A DNA stretch of 64,000 nucleotides from Sporosarcina sp. NCCP-2222 (GTDB taxonomy: Bacteria; Bacillota; Bacilli; Bacillales_A; Planococcaceae): NCBI RefSeq assembly GCF_023168145.1, contig NZ_BQYK01000003.1, positions 51,480 through 115,479 of the forward strand, in the 5' to 3' direction. Below, in pieces: positions 17,817 to 28,194 of the stretch. Position 1 is the first letter of the stretch. Each line of letters opens with the position of its first letter. Made by a program: the position numbers and the translations under genes. The notes under the pieces are model-generated. The model made no database searches, was not told where the DNA came from, and worked only from the letters and a program-made list of their open reading frames with translations.

Positions 17817-18791
17817 TCAATAATTTCTCTTTCCTATGAAGGAGGCGATTTGAAGCAGGGCTTTCTTGGCATCCCCATCTGGCAATGCTTTCAACTCAGC
17901 AACAGCCTTCGAAAGATACCTGTCGCTGATGGCTTGCGCTTTTTCGATTGCTCCGGAATTTCGGATATAAGAAAGCATTTCGCCTCGTTCTTTTTCGGTT
18001 AACGAGCCGTCGAACGATTTCAGCATGTATGGTTTGAAATCCGGATCATCTTTTATGTATAGGATTGGCAAGGTGACATGGCCGTTCATCAGGTCGCTTC
18101 CGGCCGGTTTGCCCAGCTGCTCGTCAGTAGCGGTGATGTCCAGTATGTCATCTACGATTTGATAGGCCATCCCGGCAAAGTAGCCGAAACGGCGCATTTT
18201 CCTTACGAGAGAAGAATCCGCACCGGATACAAGCGCCCCCAATTCACAACTTGAGGAGAGCAGCAGTGCTGTTTTCCTTTTGATGCGTCGCAAATAGTCA
18301 CGCAATGATTGATCTAATTTTTGCTGGTAATCAATTTGAATGATTTCGCCTTTGCAAATTTCCAACATTGTTTCGGCCAACAGGCGATGTACGCCTGCAT
18401 GCTCGATTTCACCGATGGAAATGAGCGCTTTTGAAAAGATGAAATCTCCCGTGTACATGGCGATCCGATTATTCCATTTAGATTTCACCGTCTCAAAACC
18501 GCGTCGCATGTCGGAATTATCAATAACATCGTCATGGACAAGCGAGGCCATATGAATCAATTCAAGTGAAACGGCTACTTTTGAGACGCGTTCCAATGAA
18601 TAATCGCCGAATTTGGATGCAAGGATGACAAAAATCGGCCGGATTCGCTTGCCACCTGCCCGTAACAGGTGGAGGGACGCTTGCCTGATAATCGGCGAAG
18701 AGGAGTCGACGGATTTCTCAAGTTCCTTTTCTATATAAGCGAGATCCTTCCGGAAGTCTGCATAAAGCGATAATAACTTCAATTTCTCCAA
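17817..18791 (-). CDS. hepT: Heptaprenyl diphosphate synthase component II
   Basis: Catalytic subunit of the two-component prenyltransferase that builds the C35 side chain of menaquinone-7. The first aspartate-rich motif is DDVIDNSDMRR and the second is DDILD in AYQIVDDILDITATDEQLGKP. It needs HepS, encoded just upstream past menG. I favour TTG 18791 with GGGAAGG eight bases ahead (324 residues); an ATG at 18815 overlapping the menG stop (TAATG) is a real alternative and would add eight residues. Confidence 0.93.
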   Translation of the reverse strand: MEKLKLLSLYADFRKDLAYIEKELEKSVDSSSPIIRQASLHLLRAGGKRIRPIFVILASKFGDYSLERVSKVAVSLELIHMASLVHDDVIDNSDMRRGFETVKSKWNNRIAMYTGDFIFSKALISIGEIEHAGVHRLLAETMLEICKGEIIQIDYQQKLDQSLRDYLRRIKRKTALLLSSSCELGALVSGADSSLVRKMRRFGYFAGMAYQIVDDILDITATDEQLGKPAGSDLMNGHVTLPILYIKDDPDFKPYMLKSFDGSLTEKERGEMLSYIRNSGAIEKAQAISDRYLSKAVAELKALPDGDAKKALLQIASFIGKRNY

Positions 18792-18814
18792 AACGATTAC
18801 CTTCCCTGCACTCA

Positions 18815-19510
18815 TTATTTATAGGCGATATGTCCTGCAGCGGCACCACCGCTATATTTTTTATACGAGACTTCTCTAAATCCGGCATCCACAAACAGCT
18901 GTGCAAGCTCTTTAACGCCAGGGAAATCATCAGCCGACTCCTGCAGCCATGAGTATTCATTGTAGCTTTTAGCGAACAATTTGCCGAGCATCGGCATGAT
19001 CGCTTTAAAATAAAAACGGAATACTTGACGGTAGACAGGAATTTCAGACTGTGACGTCTCCAGGCACGCAGCCATGCCGCCAGGTTTCAGCACACGTCTC
19101 ATTTCGGCAAGCACCGTCGGATAATCAGGCACATTACGCAAACCAAATCCAATTGTCACATAATCGAAAGTATTGTCGGGAAATGGGAGCTTCATTGCAT
19201 TCCCATGCAGCAATTGGATTGTTGGATAATGATCTACTTTTGGTTGGGCATTTGCCAGCATGCCTTCGCTGAAATCCAAACCGATGACTTGTCCGTTCGG
19301 ACCCGCCGCCTCTGCTAAAGCAATGGTCCAGTCAGCCGTACCACAGCAAACATCCAAAGCCGCAGAGCCTGGTTCAACATTCATGCGTGCCATGATGTCC
19401 TGCCGCCATTTTTTATGTTGGTTGAAACTAATGACCGAATTCATCTTGTCATATTCGCCCGAAATTTTTTCAAATACATGATGCACTTTTTGTTCCTTTG
19501 ATGTCGTCAC
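18815..19510 (-). CDS. menG: Demethylmenaquinone methyltransferase
   Basis: SAM-dependent C-methyltransferase for the last step of menaquinone synthesis (UbiE/MenG family), 231 residues. SAM motif [17 protein letters not shown] and the later [10 protein letters not shown] are typical. GTG start behind an AGGAGAT site. It sits between hepS and hepT, the standard arrangement in Bacillales. Confidence 0.96.
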   Translation of the reverse strand: MTTSKEQKVHHVFEKISGEYDKMNSVISFNQHKKWRQDIMARMNVEPGSAALDVCCGTADWTIALAEAAGPNGQVIGLDFSEGMLANAQPKVDHYPTIQLLHGNAMKLPFPDNTFDYVTIGFGLRNVPDYPTVLAEMRRVLKPGGMAACLETSQSEIPVYRQVFRFYFKAIMPMLGKLFAKSYNEYSWLQESADDFPGVKELAQLFVDAGFREVSYKKYSGGAAAGHIAYK

Positions 19511-19517
19511 TCGTCAT

Positions 19518-20261
19518 TCATCTCCTATTCGAATCGGCATGCTCAGCGAAAGGAATTATCATTTCGGTTATTTTGTTTTTTAAAGATATGGAGAGGAACG
19601 ATGCATTTTCCAGCGCTAGCTCTGCCCGGTGCCTCAAGTCATTATAGGCACTCTCCATATCCGTCTCATGTATATTTTTGCCGATTACCCGTTCCTGTAC
19701 ACCGACAGTTCCGCTTAATCGCTCGCCAATCCATACTAGCGGCAAGACCAAATTTACGATTTCCTTATATGCAGTAAAACCATATCGTTGATAAAAATCA
19801 ATTATACAGCCCGCTTCAATGATTGCGATCTTGTGGATTACTTGATCCGATCCGACGAGCGGTTTTTTCATCATATTCGTCTTCGTTTCATTAATCAGGC
19901 CGATTGTACCAGACAACGATCTAATAAACGGAAAATCCGGAAGTGACGCAAGTAAACGGTAATAGATGCCGCTAAAATGATCTCCGGAAAGCACGAGCAG
20001 CTGCTGGCTTTTCGGCGTCGCATCCATAACATCAATCCGATCGTGTACATCAAATGCGGCATGGACCGCTCCTACCGCAATTGCCGATGTTTGGAGATGA
20101 CTGGACCATGCCTCTCCGTTCAACAGAGGGAGCAACAGGAAAAATGCTTTTTTTTCATCTACTATCGTTCCAGAAAAATGTCGATAGACAGTCGGTTCGT
20201 AGATGGATTGTTCCACTTCGTTAACATATTCTTTTACATATTGCATGTCTGCTCTTTCCAT
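19518..20261 (-). CDS. hepS: Heptaprenyl diphosphate synthase component I
   Basis: Non-catalytic partner of HepT that sets chain length and substrate binding. It lacks the DDxxD motifs but has the family block around HLQTSAIAVGAVHAAFDVHD. The start is ATG 20261 (MERADMQYV), eight bases after GGAG, giving 247 residues. Position between mtrB and menG matches B. subtilis. Confidence 0.9.
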   Translation of the reverse strand: MERADMQYVKEYVNEVEQSIYEPTVYRHFSGTIVDEKKAFFLLLPLLNGEAWSSHLQTSAIAVGAVHAAFDVHDRIDVMDATPKSQQLLVLSGDHFSGIYYRLLASLPDFPFIRSLSGTIGLINETKTNMMKKPLVGSDQVIHKIAIIEAGCIIDFYQRYGFTAYKEIVNLVLPLVWIGERLSGTVGVQERVIGKNIHETDMESAYNDLRHRAELALENASFLSISLKNKITEMIIPFAEHADSNRR

Positions 20262-20309
20262 CTTCGAATCTCCATTCATAGACGGTCGTGCGAATCAGTC
20301 AAGTCTAAT

Positions 20310-20531
20310 TCACTCTTTCCCCTCACTGGATACAACTCCGTGTGCTGAATGAATTTCGGCTTTCCCGCGAATTTTCATTGCCGACGTATGTTCGGTGAAT
20401 TGTGCAATCATCACTTCACCTTTGTCGAGTTTCTCCGTATGGTGAAACTTCGTATCGTTCCCCCTCGTCAGACCAATGACGTTCACACCGTCCTCTTTCG
20501 CTTTTATGATAATAAAGTCAGGCTGCGTCAT
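20310..20531 (-). CDS. mtrB: Transcription attenuation protein MtrB (TRAP)
   Basis: Subunit of the 11-mer ring that binds tryptophan and GAG/UAG-repeat RNA to attenuate trp genes. The 73-residue protein keeps the characteristic core [20 protein letters not shown] and [30 protein letters not shown] is likewise conserved in short blocks. The start is ATG 20531 after GGGGAG. No trp gene is present in this window, so its targets must be elsewhere. Confidence 0.95.
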   Translation of the reverse strand: MTQPDFIIIKAKEDGVNVIGLTRGNDTKFHHTEKLDKGEVMIAQFTEHTSAMKIRGKAEIHSAHGVVSSEGKE

Positions 20532-20594
20532 ATTACCACTCCCCATTCATGTAAGGTATATCATATCATACAAACAAAGTGTACCGCAAAGGCG

Positions 20595-21164
20595 TCAAAC
20601 CGATTTGATCAGCGACAGAATTTCGGCTCTTTTCACATCATCATGTTCGTAAATACCCTTTGCCACGGTCGTAACCGTCTTTGCACCCGGCTTTTTAATT
20701 CCACGCATCGTCATGCACATATGTTCCGCTTCGATAATGACGTACACTCCGATTGGATTTAGCATTTCCATCATAGCGTTTGCCACAGTCGATGTAATTC
20801 TTTCCTGGAGCTGTGGTCTTCTAGCTGTCGTCTCTACGGCGCGGGCCAGTTTGCTTAACCCTGCGACAACTCCATTTCTTGGTATGTATGCGATATGGGC
20901 ATGTCCGAAAAACGGAACAAGATGATGCTCGCACATCGAGTGAAAAGGAATATCTTTCACTAACACGACTTCATCGTGGTTTTCATGAAATACAGTTTCA
21001 AAATATTGTCTCGGATCTTTATTCAGACCTTCAAAAACTTCGGCATACATTTTGGCTACCCGTTTAGGCGTCTCCAGCAGCCCTTCGCGAGAAGGATCTT
21101 CACCGATTGCTTCCAGGATCATCGTCACAGCATTTTCTATTTTTTCGTGATCCACTTCCTTCAT
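20595..21164 (-). CDS. folE: GTP cyclohydrolase I
   Basis: Converts GTP to 7,8-dihydroneopterin triphosphate at the start of folate synthesis. Zinc and active-site motifs are visible in [12 protein letters not shown] and in [11 protein letters not shown]. The start is ATG 21164 (MKEVDHEK), nine bases after GAGGAGG, giving 189 residues. It is the mtrA gene of the mtrAB pair. Confidence 0.96.
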   Translation of the reverse strand: MKEVDHEKIENAVTMILEAIGEDPSREGLLETPKRVAKMYAEVFEGLNKDPRQYFETVFHENHDEVVLVKDIPFHSMCEHHLVPFFGHAHIAYIPRNGVVAGLSKLARAVETTARRPQLQERITSTVANAMMEMLNPIGVYVIIEAEHMCMTMRGIKKPGAKTVTTVAKGIYEHDDVKRAEILSLIKSV

Positions 21165-21277
21165 ATTACGCATCCTCCTCAACACAAACTAATACTTCCC
21201 TTAAAAGATAGTAGCATACTACCTCATTTCCGTACAGTTCAGGGTTTCATCGAAAATCCGCAGACAGACACATAAAA

Positions 21278-21324
21278 GGAGCCCGTCCTTTTTGCTCGCT
21301 AAACGAGCAGAAGGAACGGACTCC
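21278..21324 (-). terminator. Terminator of hbs
   Basis: Long hairpin in which GGAG, CCGTCCTTTTTGCTCG and their complements CGAGCAGAAGGAACGG, CTCC pair around a CTAAA loop; followed by TTTTA on the minus strand. Confidence 0.82.
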
Positions 21325-21340
21325 TATGTAAACTAAAAGA

Positions 21341-21613
21341 TCACTTTACAGCGTCTTTAAGTGCTTTACCTGCTTTGAATGCAGGAACTTTGCTTGCTGC
21401 GATTTCGATTTCTTCACCAGATTGTGGGTTACGGCCTTTACGAGCTGCACGCTCACGCACTTCGAAGTTACCAAAACCGATCAATTGTACTTTATCACCT
21501 TTTGCAAGTGCCGATTGGATTGTATCGAATACAGCTTCCACTGCCTTAGTAGCATCCTTTTTCGTCAAACCTGCAGTTTCAGCAACTGAGTTGATCAATT
21601 CTGTCTTATTCAC
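21341..21613 (-). CDS. hbs: DNA-binding protein HU
   Basis: Small basic nucleoid protein of 90 residues that bends and compacts DNA as a dimer. The DNA-binding arm region [18 protein letters not shown] is present. GTG 21613 is used, seven bases after AGGAGG; an earlier GTG lies inside the ribosome site itself. Confidence 0.96.
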   Translation of the reverse strand: MNKTELINSVAETAGLTKKDATKAVEAVFDTIQSALAKGDKVQLIGFGNFEVRERAARKGRNPQSGEEIEIAASKVPAFKAGKALKDAVK

Positions 21614-21946
21614 ACTATTCACCTCCTCTCAAAGGAAATGTAATTGCTTGTCCAGCTCCGGGTGACACAGCTGCAAAGGTCCGTACACAATAAATATCGG
21701 GAATAAAGCGCCTTCAATCCATTGAACGCCTGCCACAGCCAAAACGCCGCCCTCCGCTGTTCTTTCAACACTGTAAAAAGAGTAACATACTAAAAACCGC
21801 GGTGCAACAATATTCTTAGCCTTATCCCGCTACTTTCGGTTAAATTGTCCAAAATAGCAAAAAGACCCGTGAGAAACGGATCTTTTTACGTAGTTTTGTA
21901 TGTTATTACCATTTAAAAACGTTATAATTCAGCCTTTTCCTTCATG
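21614..21946. other. 333-bp intergenic region between hbs and spoIVA
   Basis: Holds the hbs leader and, at 21859-21887, the spoIVA terminator. It should contain the hbs promoter, but I could not identify a convincing -35/-10 pair. No coding frame is supported. Confidence 0.6.
21859..21887 (-). terminator. Terminator of spoIVA
   Basis: AAAAAGA-CCGT pairs with ACGG-TCTTTTT around GAGAA, giving a hairpin with a T-run in either direction. Confidence 0.82.
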
Positions 21947-23425
21947 TTAGACGATAAATGTAATCATGCCCTTGTTTCCATTATTGACCATCTGCTCAAT
22001 GGTTTCCCGCAATCTTTTTCGGGCATTAGGCGGCACAGAGGAAGTTTTGAATCGAATGCTTTCCTTCATTACTTCATGGAGAGGCGTTCCGAACAACTGT
22101 GTTTGCCACAAGGCATCCCGGTCATGCAAATAGGCGTTCTTCAGTTCCTTAAGCAAATGATGACTATGGAACTCCGATCCAATCAACGGGGAGAACTCAG
22201 CGTCCATATCGATACGGATAATATGAAGCGAAGGCGCGGATGCTTTCATCCGTACCCCGTAGAAATTATCCTGTTTAATCAATTCCGGCGGAGACGGTTG
22301 GAAATCAGCAATGGTTGGGAGCGCAACGCCATATCCTGTCTGTTTGGCTGTCTCGATTGCCTCAGCATACATATCGTAGGACTTTTTCGCTTTTACTGCA
22401 TCCTGCACGAAGACAAGCCAATCCTTTTTCGTTCTCATCTCTCGCTGCATAATCGATTCGCAAACTTCTTGGAATGCCTGTTCGTCCATTTCAATGTTAA
22501 CAGTGGCCCGCCCTTTGCCTGCGTCGACTTCAACCACTTCTGCATGCCGCACATATTTTTCATCTTTTAATCGTTCCGCCAGTTCTTGTACTTTACGAAT
22601 CTTCGATACTTCCAGAAACCCTTCGTTGATTACATTATCAATAGAGGAGTTCAGTTCATGATCTGCACCGAGCACATCCATCCAATCCGGTTTCTGCAAG
22701 TCGATATGCGTAATCGGGAACTCGAATAGAGCTTCCTTCAAAATCAGTTGAATCTCCTGGGCATTTAGCTGATCAGCACTGATTGCAATGACGGGTACGC
22801 CATGACGTTCAATCAATTGTTCTTTCAGGGCGACCGTCCGGTCATGTGCAGGCATTTTCGAATTCAATACGATGACAAATGGTTTCCCGATATCCTTCAG
22901 CTTCGCGACAATTTCTTCTTCTGCAACCTCAGCTGCAGCTCTGGGAATATTATTGACTGTCCCATCCGTTGTCACCAAAATACCGATTGTTGAGTGATCA
23001 CGTATTACTTTATCCGTTCCGATCCGCGCAGCTTCCTCGAATGGAATCGGCTCATTGTGCCACGGGGTATGGACGTATTTCGGCCCATCCTCATCCTCAT
23101 ACCCTCTTACGCCATCAATGACATAGCCGACACAATCGGCTAATCTTACTTGGAATGTCAGCTCCCCATCGCCGATGGACACTGCCGTTCCCTGGGCAGG
23201 AACGAATTTCGGCTCGGATGTCATAATAATAGGGCCAGGAGAGCTTTGTGGCAACTCATCCTGCGCTCTCGCACGATCCCCCGCATCGAGCATGTTAGGA
23301 ATGACGACTTCTTCCATCACCCTTTTCACAAATGTCGATTTCCCCACACGAACAGGGCCGACCACTCCTATATAGATATCCCCATCCGTACGTCTAGCCA
23401 GATTTTCATACAACTCCTCTTTCAT
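21947..23425 (-). CDS. spoIVA: Stage IV sporulation protein A (spore coat morphogenetic ATPase)
   Basis: ATP-hydrolysing protein that polymerises over the forespore surface as the basement layer of the coat; hallmark of endospore formers. The 492-residue protein has a Walker A loop GPVRVGKST near residue 24, the family block RARAQDELPQS, a Walker B-like DCVGY, and ends in a short hydrophobic tail (GMITFIV) needed for localisation in B. subtilis. ATG follows AGGAGGG. A candidate sigma-E promoter lies upstream. Confidence 0.97.
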   Translation of the reverse strand: MKEELYENLARRTDGDIYIGVVGPVRVGKSTFVKRVMEEVVIPNMLDAGDRARAQDELPQSSPGPIIMTSEPKFVPAQGTAVSIGDGELTFQVRLADCVGYVIDGVRGYEDEDGPKYVHTPWHNEPIPFEEAARIGTDKVIRDHSTIGILVTTDGTVNNIPRAAAEVAEEEIVAKLKDIGKPFVIVLNSKMPAHDRTVALKEQLIERHGVPVIAISADQLNAQEIQLILKEALFEFPITHIDLQKPDWMDVLGADHELNSSIDNVINEGFLEVSKIRKVQELAERLKDEKYVRHAEVVEVDAGKGRATVNIEMDEQAFQEVCESIMQREMRTKKDWLVFVQDAVKAKKSYDMYAEAIETAKQTGYGVALPTIADFQPSPPELIKQDNFYGVRMKASAPSLHIIRIDMDAEFSPLIGSEFHSHHLLKELKNAYLHDRDALWQTQLFGTPLHEVMKESIRFKTSSVPPNARKRLRETIEQMVNNGNKGMITFIV

Positions 23426-23453
23426 ACGTAGCCCTCCTTTTTTTGCGCATTCT

Positions 23454-23482
23454 AGTTTATGTAAAAGAAAAACGTTTCATGC
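23454..23482 (-). promoter_or_regulatory. Candidate sigma-E promoter of spoIVA
   Basis: Minus-strand CATAAACT (23461-23454) matches the sigma-E -10 consensus in seven of eight positions, with GCATGAA (23482-23476) fourteen bases upstream. It overlaps the yphF terminator hairpin. Confidence 0.4.
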
Positions 23483-23502
23483 TAAAAGCACGAAACGTTT
23501 TA
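23468..23502 (-). terminator. Terminator of yphF
   Basis: AAAACGTTTC-TGCT pairs with AGCA-GAAACGTTTT around a short loop. It falls just after the yphF stop and overlaps the spoIVA promoter region. Confidence 0.72.
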
Positions 23503-23507
23503 TCAAC

Positions 23508-24230
23508 CTATTTTTTTTTGCGCAAAAAGATGACTTGATTCTCTTCATTCACAGTATATGGAAGCGAGTAGGCAGGCAATATTGGATAATGGTCGGATAA
23601 CAAATGGCGAATATCGTCGCCTGGTTTGACATCCGGCTTTTCATTTTCAATAATACGTCCTAAGTCGATGGAATAGTCGATATAAAAATTGCCATCCCCT
23701 CCAACAACTAGAGGTAATTGCGCATCGGAGTATGGGCTTGGAATCTGAATCGGCTCATCGTAGCCCATCTTTTCGTAATCGATTTCGAAAACAAATTCTC
23801 CTACTTCATCCTTGAAATATATTTTACCTAGGATCTGTTTTCGCAAATTTAATTCACGGATTCGTTCAGCCACCCGTAAATCGACCAACTTCACTGTAGG
23901 GTTCTCCTCCACATCCGTCAGCACATATTGATAAATGCCTCCAACCTCATAGGCATTAGATGGGATTTTCTCCATATAAGCGGGAGCCAGCTTCGAAAAT
24001 TCAACAGGATACTTGATGTAGAGATCCGTTTCTTGCTCACGCGTCTTTATCGGCAATAATCCACCATTATTATTCTGATAGGATTCTACTGCTTTTTGGA
24101 CAGACTGAAGCTGCTCCTCATACGGATTCTCCTTGGCGGCCTTTTCATCTCCAGGATACATACAGCCTGATAATAGTACAGTTATTGTAACAATTATGGT
24201 CAATAGAATCCCTTTTGATAAATTCTTCAT
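23508..24230 (-). CDS. yphF: YphF-like lipoprotein
   Basis: Secreted lipoprotein of 240 residues: hydrophobic signal peptide followed by the lipobox LLSG-Cys near residue 22. The mature part has no recognised catalytic motif. It occupies the position of B. subtilis yphF between spoIVA and yphE and overlaps yphE by four bases, so the two are probably co-translated. Function is unknown. Confidence 0.78.
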   Translation of the reverse strand: MKNLSKGILLTIIVTITVLLSGCMYPGDEKAAKENPYEEQLQSVQKAVESYQNNNGGLLPIKTREQETDLYIKYPVEFSKLAPAYMEKIPSNAYEVGGIYQYVLTDVEENPTVKLVDLRVAERIRELNLRKQILGKIYFKDEVGEFVFEIDYEKMGYDEPIQIPSPYSDAQLPLVVGGDGNFYIDYSIDLGRIIENEKPDVKPGDDIRHLLSDHYPILPAYSLPYTVNEENQVIFLRKKK

Positions 24231-24433
24231 CGCGCACCTCCGGTAGGACCGCTGAATACGAGATAAACCATTGCAAAAAATGAGAAGATCAGTAAAGCAT
24301 ACGCTATAATTGCAAACAAAAACTTTAGCAGCCGATTGGAAAGCTTATGCCGGCTTACAAAAATGAGACCCATGGAAATAGCCATGAAACCCATTGCATA
24401 GAACGACAGCCACATTTTATCCAGTGAGGACAA
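24227..24433 (-). CDS. yphE: YphE-like small membrane protein (DUF2768)
   Basis: Protein of 68 residues with two predicted transmembrane helices (about residues 8-25 and 36-60). It starts at TTG, nine bases after AAAGGA, and overlaps yphF. Position matches B. subtilis yphE. No function is known. Confidence 0.75.
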   Translation of the reverse strand: MSSLDKMWLSFYAMGFMAISMGLIFVSRHKLSNRLLKFLFAIIAYALLIFSFFAMVYLVFSGPTGGAR

Positions 24434-24492
24434 GGTGATTCATCCTTTCATCCAGTAAAATCTATTTCCCCAATTATTGTGACACCCGAGTT

Positions 24493-25509
24493 TCACCCGA
24501 AAATGTCTTCAATTTCTTGTTTTTTCATCCGGTTCATCAGTTTATCAACCGCTTCTTTAGCCGGAGTATTTTCAAACAACACAGTATATAAGGCTTCTGT
24601 CAACGGCATGGAAACGTCCATTTGCTGCGCAAGCTGATGTGCAGCTTTCGTCGTGCGCACTCCTTCGATTACCATTCCCATACCAGAAGTGACTTCTTCA
24701 AGCGTCTTGCCTTCGCCGAGCATATGACCGGCCTTCCAATTTCGGGAATGCACGCTCGTACAGGTGACAATTAAATCTCCTAGCCCTGTTAAGCCGGAGA
24801 ACGTCAAAGGATTGGCTCCCATTTTGACACCAAGGCGTGTGATTTCTGCGAGCCCTCTTGTTATGAGCGCAGCTTTTGCGTTATCCCCATAGCCTAAGCC
24901 ATCAGTGATTCCTGCAGCCAAAGCGATGACATTTTTCAAAGCGGCTCCAAGCTCGACACCGAGCACATCATTGTTTGTATAGACCCTGAAATGATGATTC
25001 ATGAAAAGGTCTTGCACTTTTTCTGCAGCTTCCAGATTATCAGAGGCGGCAGTGACCGTCGTCGGATGGCGCAAGACCACTTCTTCCGCATGGCTTGGTC
25101 CGGATAATACAACAATCGCCTGCCGATTCTCAGGATTGATTTCTTCTTCAAGCATCTCAGAAATACGTTTTAATGAGTTTGGCTCAATGCCTTTTGAAAC
25201 ATGGACAAACAATTTAGGTTGTTCCACCATGCCATTAATTTCCTCACAAATTCCGCGTATCCCTTTTGTCGGCACTGCAATGATCAGAATTTCTGCATGG
25301 CAGACCGCTTTCTTCAAATCTGAAGTCGCCTGCAATGCTGTGGGCAAAGAAATACCAGGCACATAGCGCTCATTTGTGTGGCGCTCATTAATTTCAGATG
25401 CCTGCTCCTCTCTTCGAGCCCAAATTAAACAATCATGTCCATTATCGGCTAAGACAAAAGCGAGCGCAGTTCCCCAGCTGCCCGCGCCGATTACAGAAAC
25501 TTTTTCCAT
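24493..25509 (-). CDS. gpsA: Glycerol-3-phosphate dehydrogenase [NAD(P)+]
   Basis: Makes sn-glycerol-3-phosphate for phospholipid and teichoic acid synthesis. Nucleotide loop [17 protein letters not shown] at the N-terminus; catalytic lysine region [14 protein letters not shown] near residue 190. Length 338 is typical. It follows der with a 29-bp gap. Confidence 0.97.
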   Translation of the reverse strand: MEKVSVIGAGSWGTALAFVLADNGHDCLIWARREEQASEINERHTNERYVPGISLPTALQATSDLKKAVCHAEILIIAVPTKGIRGICEEINGMVEQPKLFVHVSKGIEPNSLKRISEMLEEEINPENRQAIVVLSGPSHAEEVVLRHPTTVTAASDNLEAAEKVQDLFMNHHFRVYTNNDVLGVELGAALKNVIALAAGITDGLGYGDNAKAALITRGLAEITRLGVKMGANPLTFSGLTGLGDLIVTCTSVHSRNWKAGHMLGEGKTLEEVTSGMGMVIEGVRTTKAAHQLAQQMDVSMPLTEALYTVLFENTPAKEAVDKLMNRMKKQEIEDIFG

Positions 25510-25538
25510 TCAAACCATCCTCTCAACCATATGAACTA

Positions 25539-26849
25539 TCAGCTTCGTGCTCTTGTAATCAACCGGATCGGAGTACCCTCGAATCCGAAAGCTTCACGAA
25601 GTCTATTTTGTAAAAATCGTTCATATGAAAAATGCATCAATTCGGGTTCGTTAACAAAAACGACAAAGACAGGAGGCTTAACCGCTACTTGTGTCACATA
25701 GTAAATACGCAGTCTGCGGCCTTTGTCGGATGGTGCAGGATTCCTGGCAACAGCATCTTCTATTACCTCATTGAGTACGCTGGATTGGATACGAAGTGCA
25801 TGATTTTCACTTATCAATTTGATCGTATCGAACAAAGTGCGTACACGTTGCTTCGTTTTGGCTGATACATAGGCAACTGGCGCGTACTCAAGGAATTGGA
25901 ACTCTTTTCGGATATCCTCTGTGAATCGGTTCATTGTCTTTTCGTCTTTCTCGACCGCATCCCATTTGTTTATAACAAACATCACACCTTTGCCTGCTTC
26001 TTCGGCATAGCCTGCAATACGCTTGTCCTGTTCACGCAATCCTTCCTCGCCATTCAAGACGATAAGGACGACATCCGATCGGTCAATTGCCTTCAAAGCA
26101 CGCAATACACTGTATTTCTCTGTACTCTCGTATACTTTTCCTTTTTTACGCATGCCTGCCGTATCGATAATCTTATACTTTTGCCCCTCGTATTCATATG
26201 ATGTATCGATGGCATCGCGAGTTGTTCCTGCCACGTCACTGACGATGACCCGTTCTTCTCCGAGCAATGCATTGACAAGGGAGGATTTGCCGACATTCGG
26301 CCGTCCGATCAGCGAGAAGCGAATGACATCATCGTCCTCCTGCTCTTCTGATGGGTCTGGGAAGCTGGCTGCAACAGCGTCAAGCAAATCCCCAAGACCG
26401 ATCCCATGAGAACCTGAAATCGGATACGGATCACCAAACCCTAATGAATAGAAGTCATAAATCATTTCCCTCATATCTGGGTTGTCGATTTTATTGACTG
26501 CCAATACAACAGGTTTTTTCGTCTTATATAACATTTTAGCAACTTGTTCGTCCGCATCTGTCACGCCATCCCGACCGTTTGTAAGGAAAATGATGACATC
26601 TGCCTCATCAATCGCAATTTCCGCTTGTAGGCGAATTTGCTCTAAGAACGGTTCATCGCCGATATCAATGCCGCCTGTATCAATTAAATTAAATTCATGT
26701 GCCAACCAGTCTGCAGAGCTGTAGATACGGTCGCGCGTCACGCCAGACACGTCTTCCACGATTGATATCCGCTCTCCCACTATCCGATTGAAGATTGTCG
26801 ATTTCCCGACATTTGGTCTGCCGACAATCGCCACTGTTGGTTTCGTCAT
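25539..26849 (-). CDS. der: Ribosome biogenesis GTPase Der (EngA)
   Basis: Essential GTPase for 50S subunit assembly with two G domains in tandem: GRPNVGKST near residue 10 and GRPNVGKSS near residue 182, each with its DTGG/DTAG and NKID/NKWD motifs, then a C-terminal KH-like domain. Length 436 equals the usual size. Confidence 0.97.
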   Translation of the reverse strand: MTKPTVAIVGRPNVGKSTIFNRIVGERISIVEDVSGVTRDRIYSSADWLAHEFNLIDTGGIDIGDEPFLEQIRLQAEIAIDEADVIIFLTNGRDGVTDADEQVAKMLYKTKKPVVLAVNKIDNPDMREMIYDFYSLGFGDPYPISGSHGIGLGDLLDAVAASFPDPSEEQEDDDVIRFSLIGRPNVGKSSLVNALLGEERVIVSDVAGTTRDAIDTSYEYEGQKYKIIDTAGMRKKGKVYESTEKYSVLRALKAIDRSDVVLIVLNGEEGLREQDKRIAGYAEEAGKGVMFVINKWDAVEKDEKTMNRFTEDIRKEFQFLEYAPVAYVSAKTKQRVRTLFDTIKLISENHALRIQSSVLNEVIEDAVARNPAPSDKGRRLRIYYVTQVAVKPPVFVVFVNEPELMHFSYERFLQNRLREAFGFEGTPIRLITRARS

Positions 26850-26891
26850 AATTAAAACATCCTTCCGACTCTATCTCTAGACATTATACAG

Positions 26892-26930
26892 AAAAAAGAT
26901 GATGATGCCTATAAAAGCATCATCATCATC
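26892..26930 (-). terminator. Terminator of the S1-domain protein gene
   Basis: GATGATGATGC pairs with GCATCATCATC around an 8-base loop, followed on the minus strand by TTTTTT. Confidence 0.88.
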
Positions 26931-26974
26931 CAGAATGTTATTCACATTTTGTGTCCAAATGGGATTTCCATTCG

Positions 26975-28114
26975 TTATTCCGAGAATTTCTTCAGTTGAT
27001 CACCAATTACATCACTTAAGGAGAAGCCTGTTTCCTCTTTCATTTCGTAATCGCCATATGATTCTTCCTCTTCCTTTTCAATCAAATCTTTAATGCTTAA
27101 GGAGAGGCGTTTCTCATCTGCGTTTACATCAAGGACTTTTACTTTCACCTGTTGACCTTCTTCGAGCACTTCATGCGGTGTACCGATATGCTCATGTGAA
27201 ATACGGGAAATATGGACAAGGCCTTCGACGCCAGGCAACACTTCAACAAATGCACCATAGGAAACGAGCCGCTTCACAGTGCCTTCGAATACGGAGCCAA
27301 CTGGAGCCTTCTCCTCTATATCTTCCCACGGGCCAGGCAGTGTGTCTTTAATGGACAAGGAAATCCGCTCCGAATCGCGGTCCACAGAAAGGACCTTAAC
27401 CTTCACCTTGTCTCCCTCTTTCAATACATCGGATACTTTTTCAATATGCTCATGCGATAATTGTGAGATGTGGACCAATCCATCCACACCGCCGATATCG
27501 ACGAATGCTCCGAAAGAAGCGATTCGCTGAACAGTTCCTTCCAGCACGTCTCCTTCTTTCAGGTCATCGAGCACTTCCTCTTTTTTCTGAGACTTTTCTT
27601 CTTGAAGAACTGCGCGATGGGAAAGGATCAGACGATTCTTTTCCTTATCCATTTCAACAATTTTAAATGTCATAGTGCGCCCTTTATAATCGTCAAATGT
27701 CTCAACGAAGTGATCCTCCACCAAGGAAGCAGGAATGAACCCTCTGACACCTAGATCAACAACCAAGCCGCCTTTGACGACATCCTTCACTTCTGTTTCG
27801 ATTGTTTCATTGTTGTTGAATTTTTCCTCAAGGTCTCCCCATGCATCTTCCGCATCAACTTTACGCTTGGAAAGTACATAGTTATCCTCTTCCACTTTTG
27901 TGACAATGAGTTCAAGTTCATCCCCAACCGAAACAGCATCTCCCGCTTTTTCGATATGAAGACTGGACAACTCGCTGATCGGAATGACGCCATCAAATGG
28001 AGCGCCTGAAATTTCTACAGTTACGGATTTATCTTCGATCTTTGTCACCTTGCCAGTGACACGGTCACCCTCTTTGTATCCGTTCATTGCATCCAAATTC
28101 ATCTCTTCAGTCAT
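26975..28114 (-). CDS. ypfD: S1 RNA-binding domain protein, 30S ribosomal protein S1 homologue (YpfD)
   Basis: Protein of 379 residues with four S1 domains, at about residues 17-85, 103-170, 188-257 and 275-343; the last two carry the strong GAFVDIG/GAFVEV and GLVHIS motifs. It is the Gram-positive short relative of S1, with only four domains against six in E. coli, and its role in translation initiation is less central. The acidic C-terminal tail follows. It lies between plsC and der as in B. subtilis. Confidence 0.93.
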   Translation of the reverse strand: MTEEMNLDAMNGYKEGDRVTGKVTKIEDKSVTVEISGAPFDGVIPISELSSLHIEKAGDAVSVGDELELIVTKVEEDNYVLSKRKVDAEDAWGDLEEKFNNNETIETEVKDVVKGGLVVDLGVRGFIPASLVEDHFVETFDDYKGRTMTFKIVEMDKEKNRLILSHRAVLQEEKSQKKEEVLDDLKEGDVLEGTVQRIASFGAFVDIGGVDGLVHISQLSHEHIEKVSDVLKEGDKVKVKVLSVDRDSERISLSIKDTLPGPWEDIEEKAPVGSVFEGTVKRLVSYGAFVEVLPGVEGLVHISRISHEHIGTPHEVLEEGQQVKVKVLDVNADEKRLSLSIKDLIEKEEEESYGDYEMKEETGFSLSDVIGDQLKKFSE

Positions 28115-28194
28115 ATGTAGTCCTCCTCCATAATGAATCCTACTTCTATATTATTCGAATCGGTGAGTAAAAACAAAAAATTACCCTTGCCATT

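Noticed and set aside
26093-26296. 67-codon ORF within der, and similar shadows in aroA, resE and lysA
   Set aside because: All lie inside strongly conserved genes in another frame.
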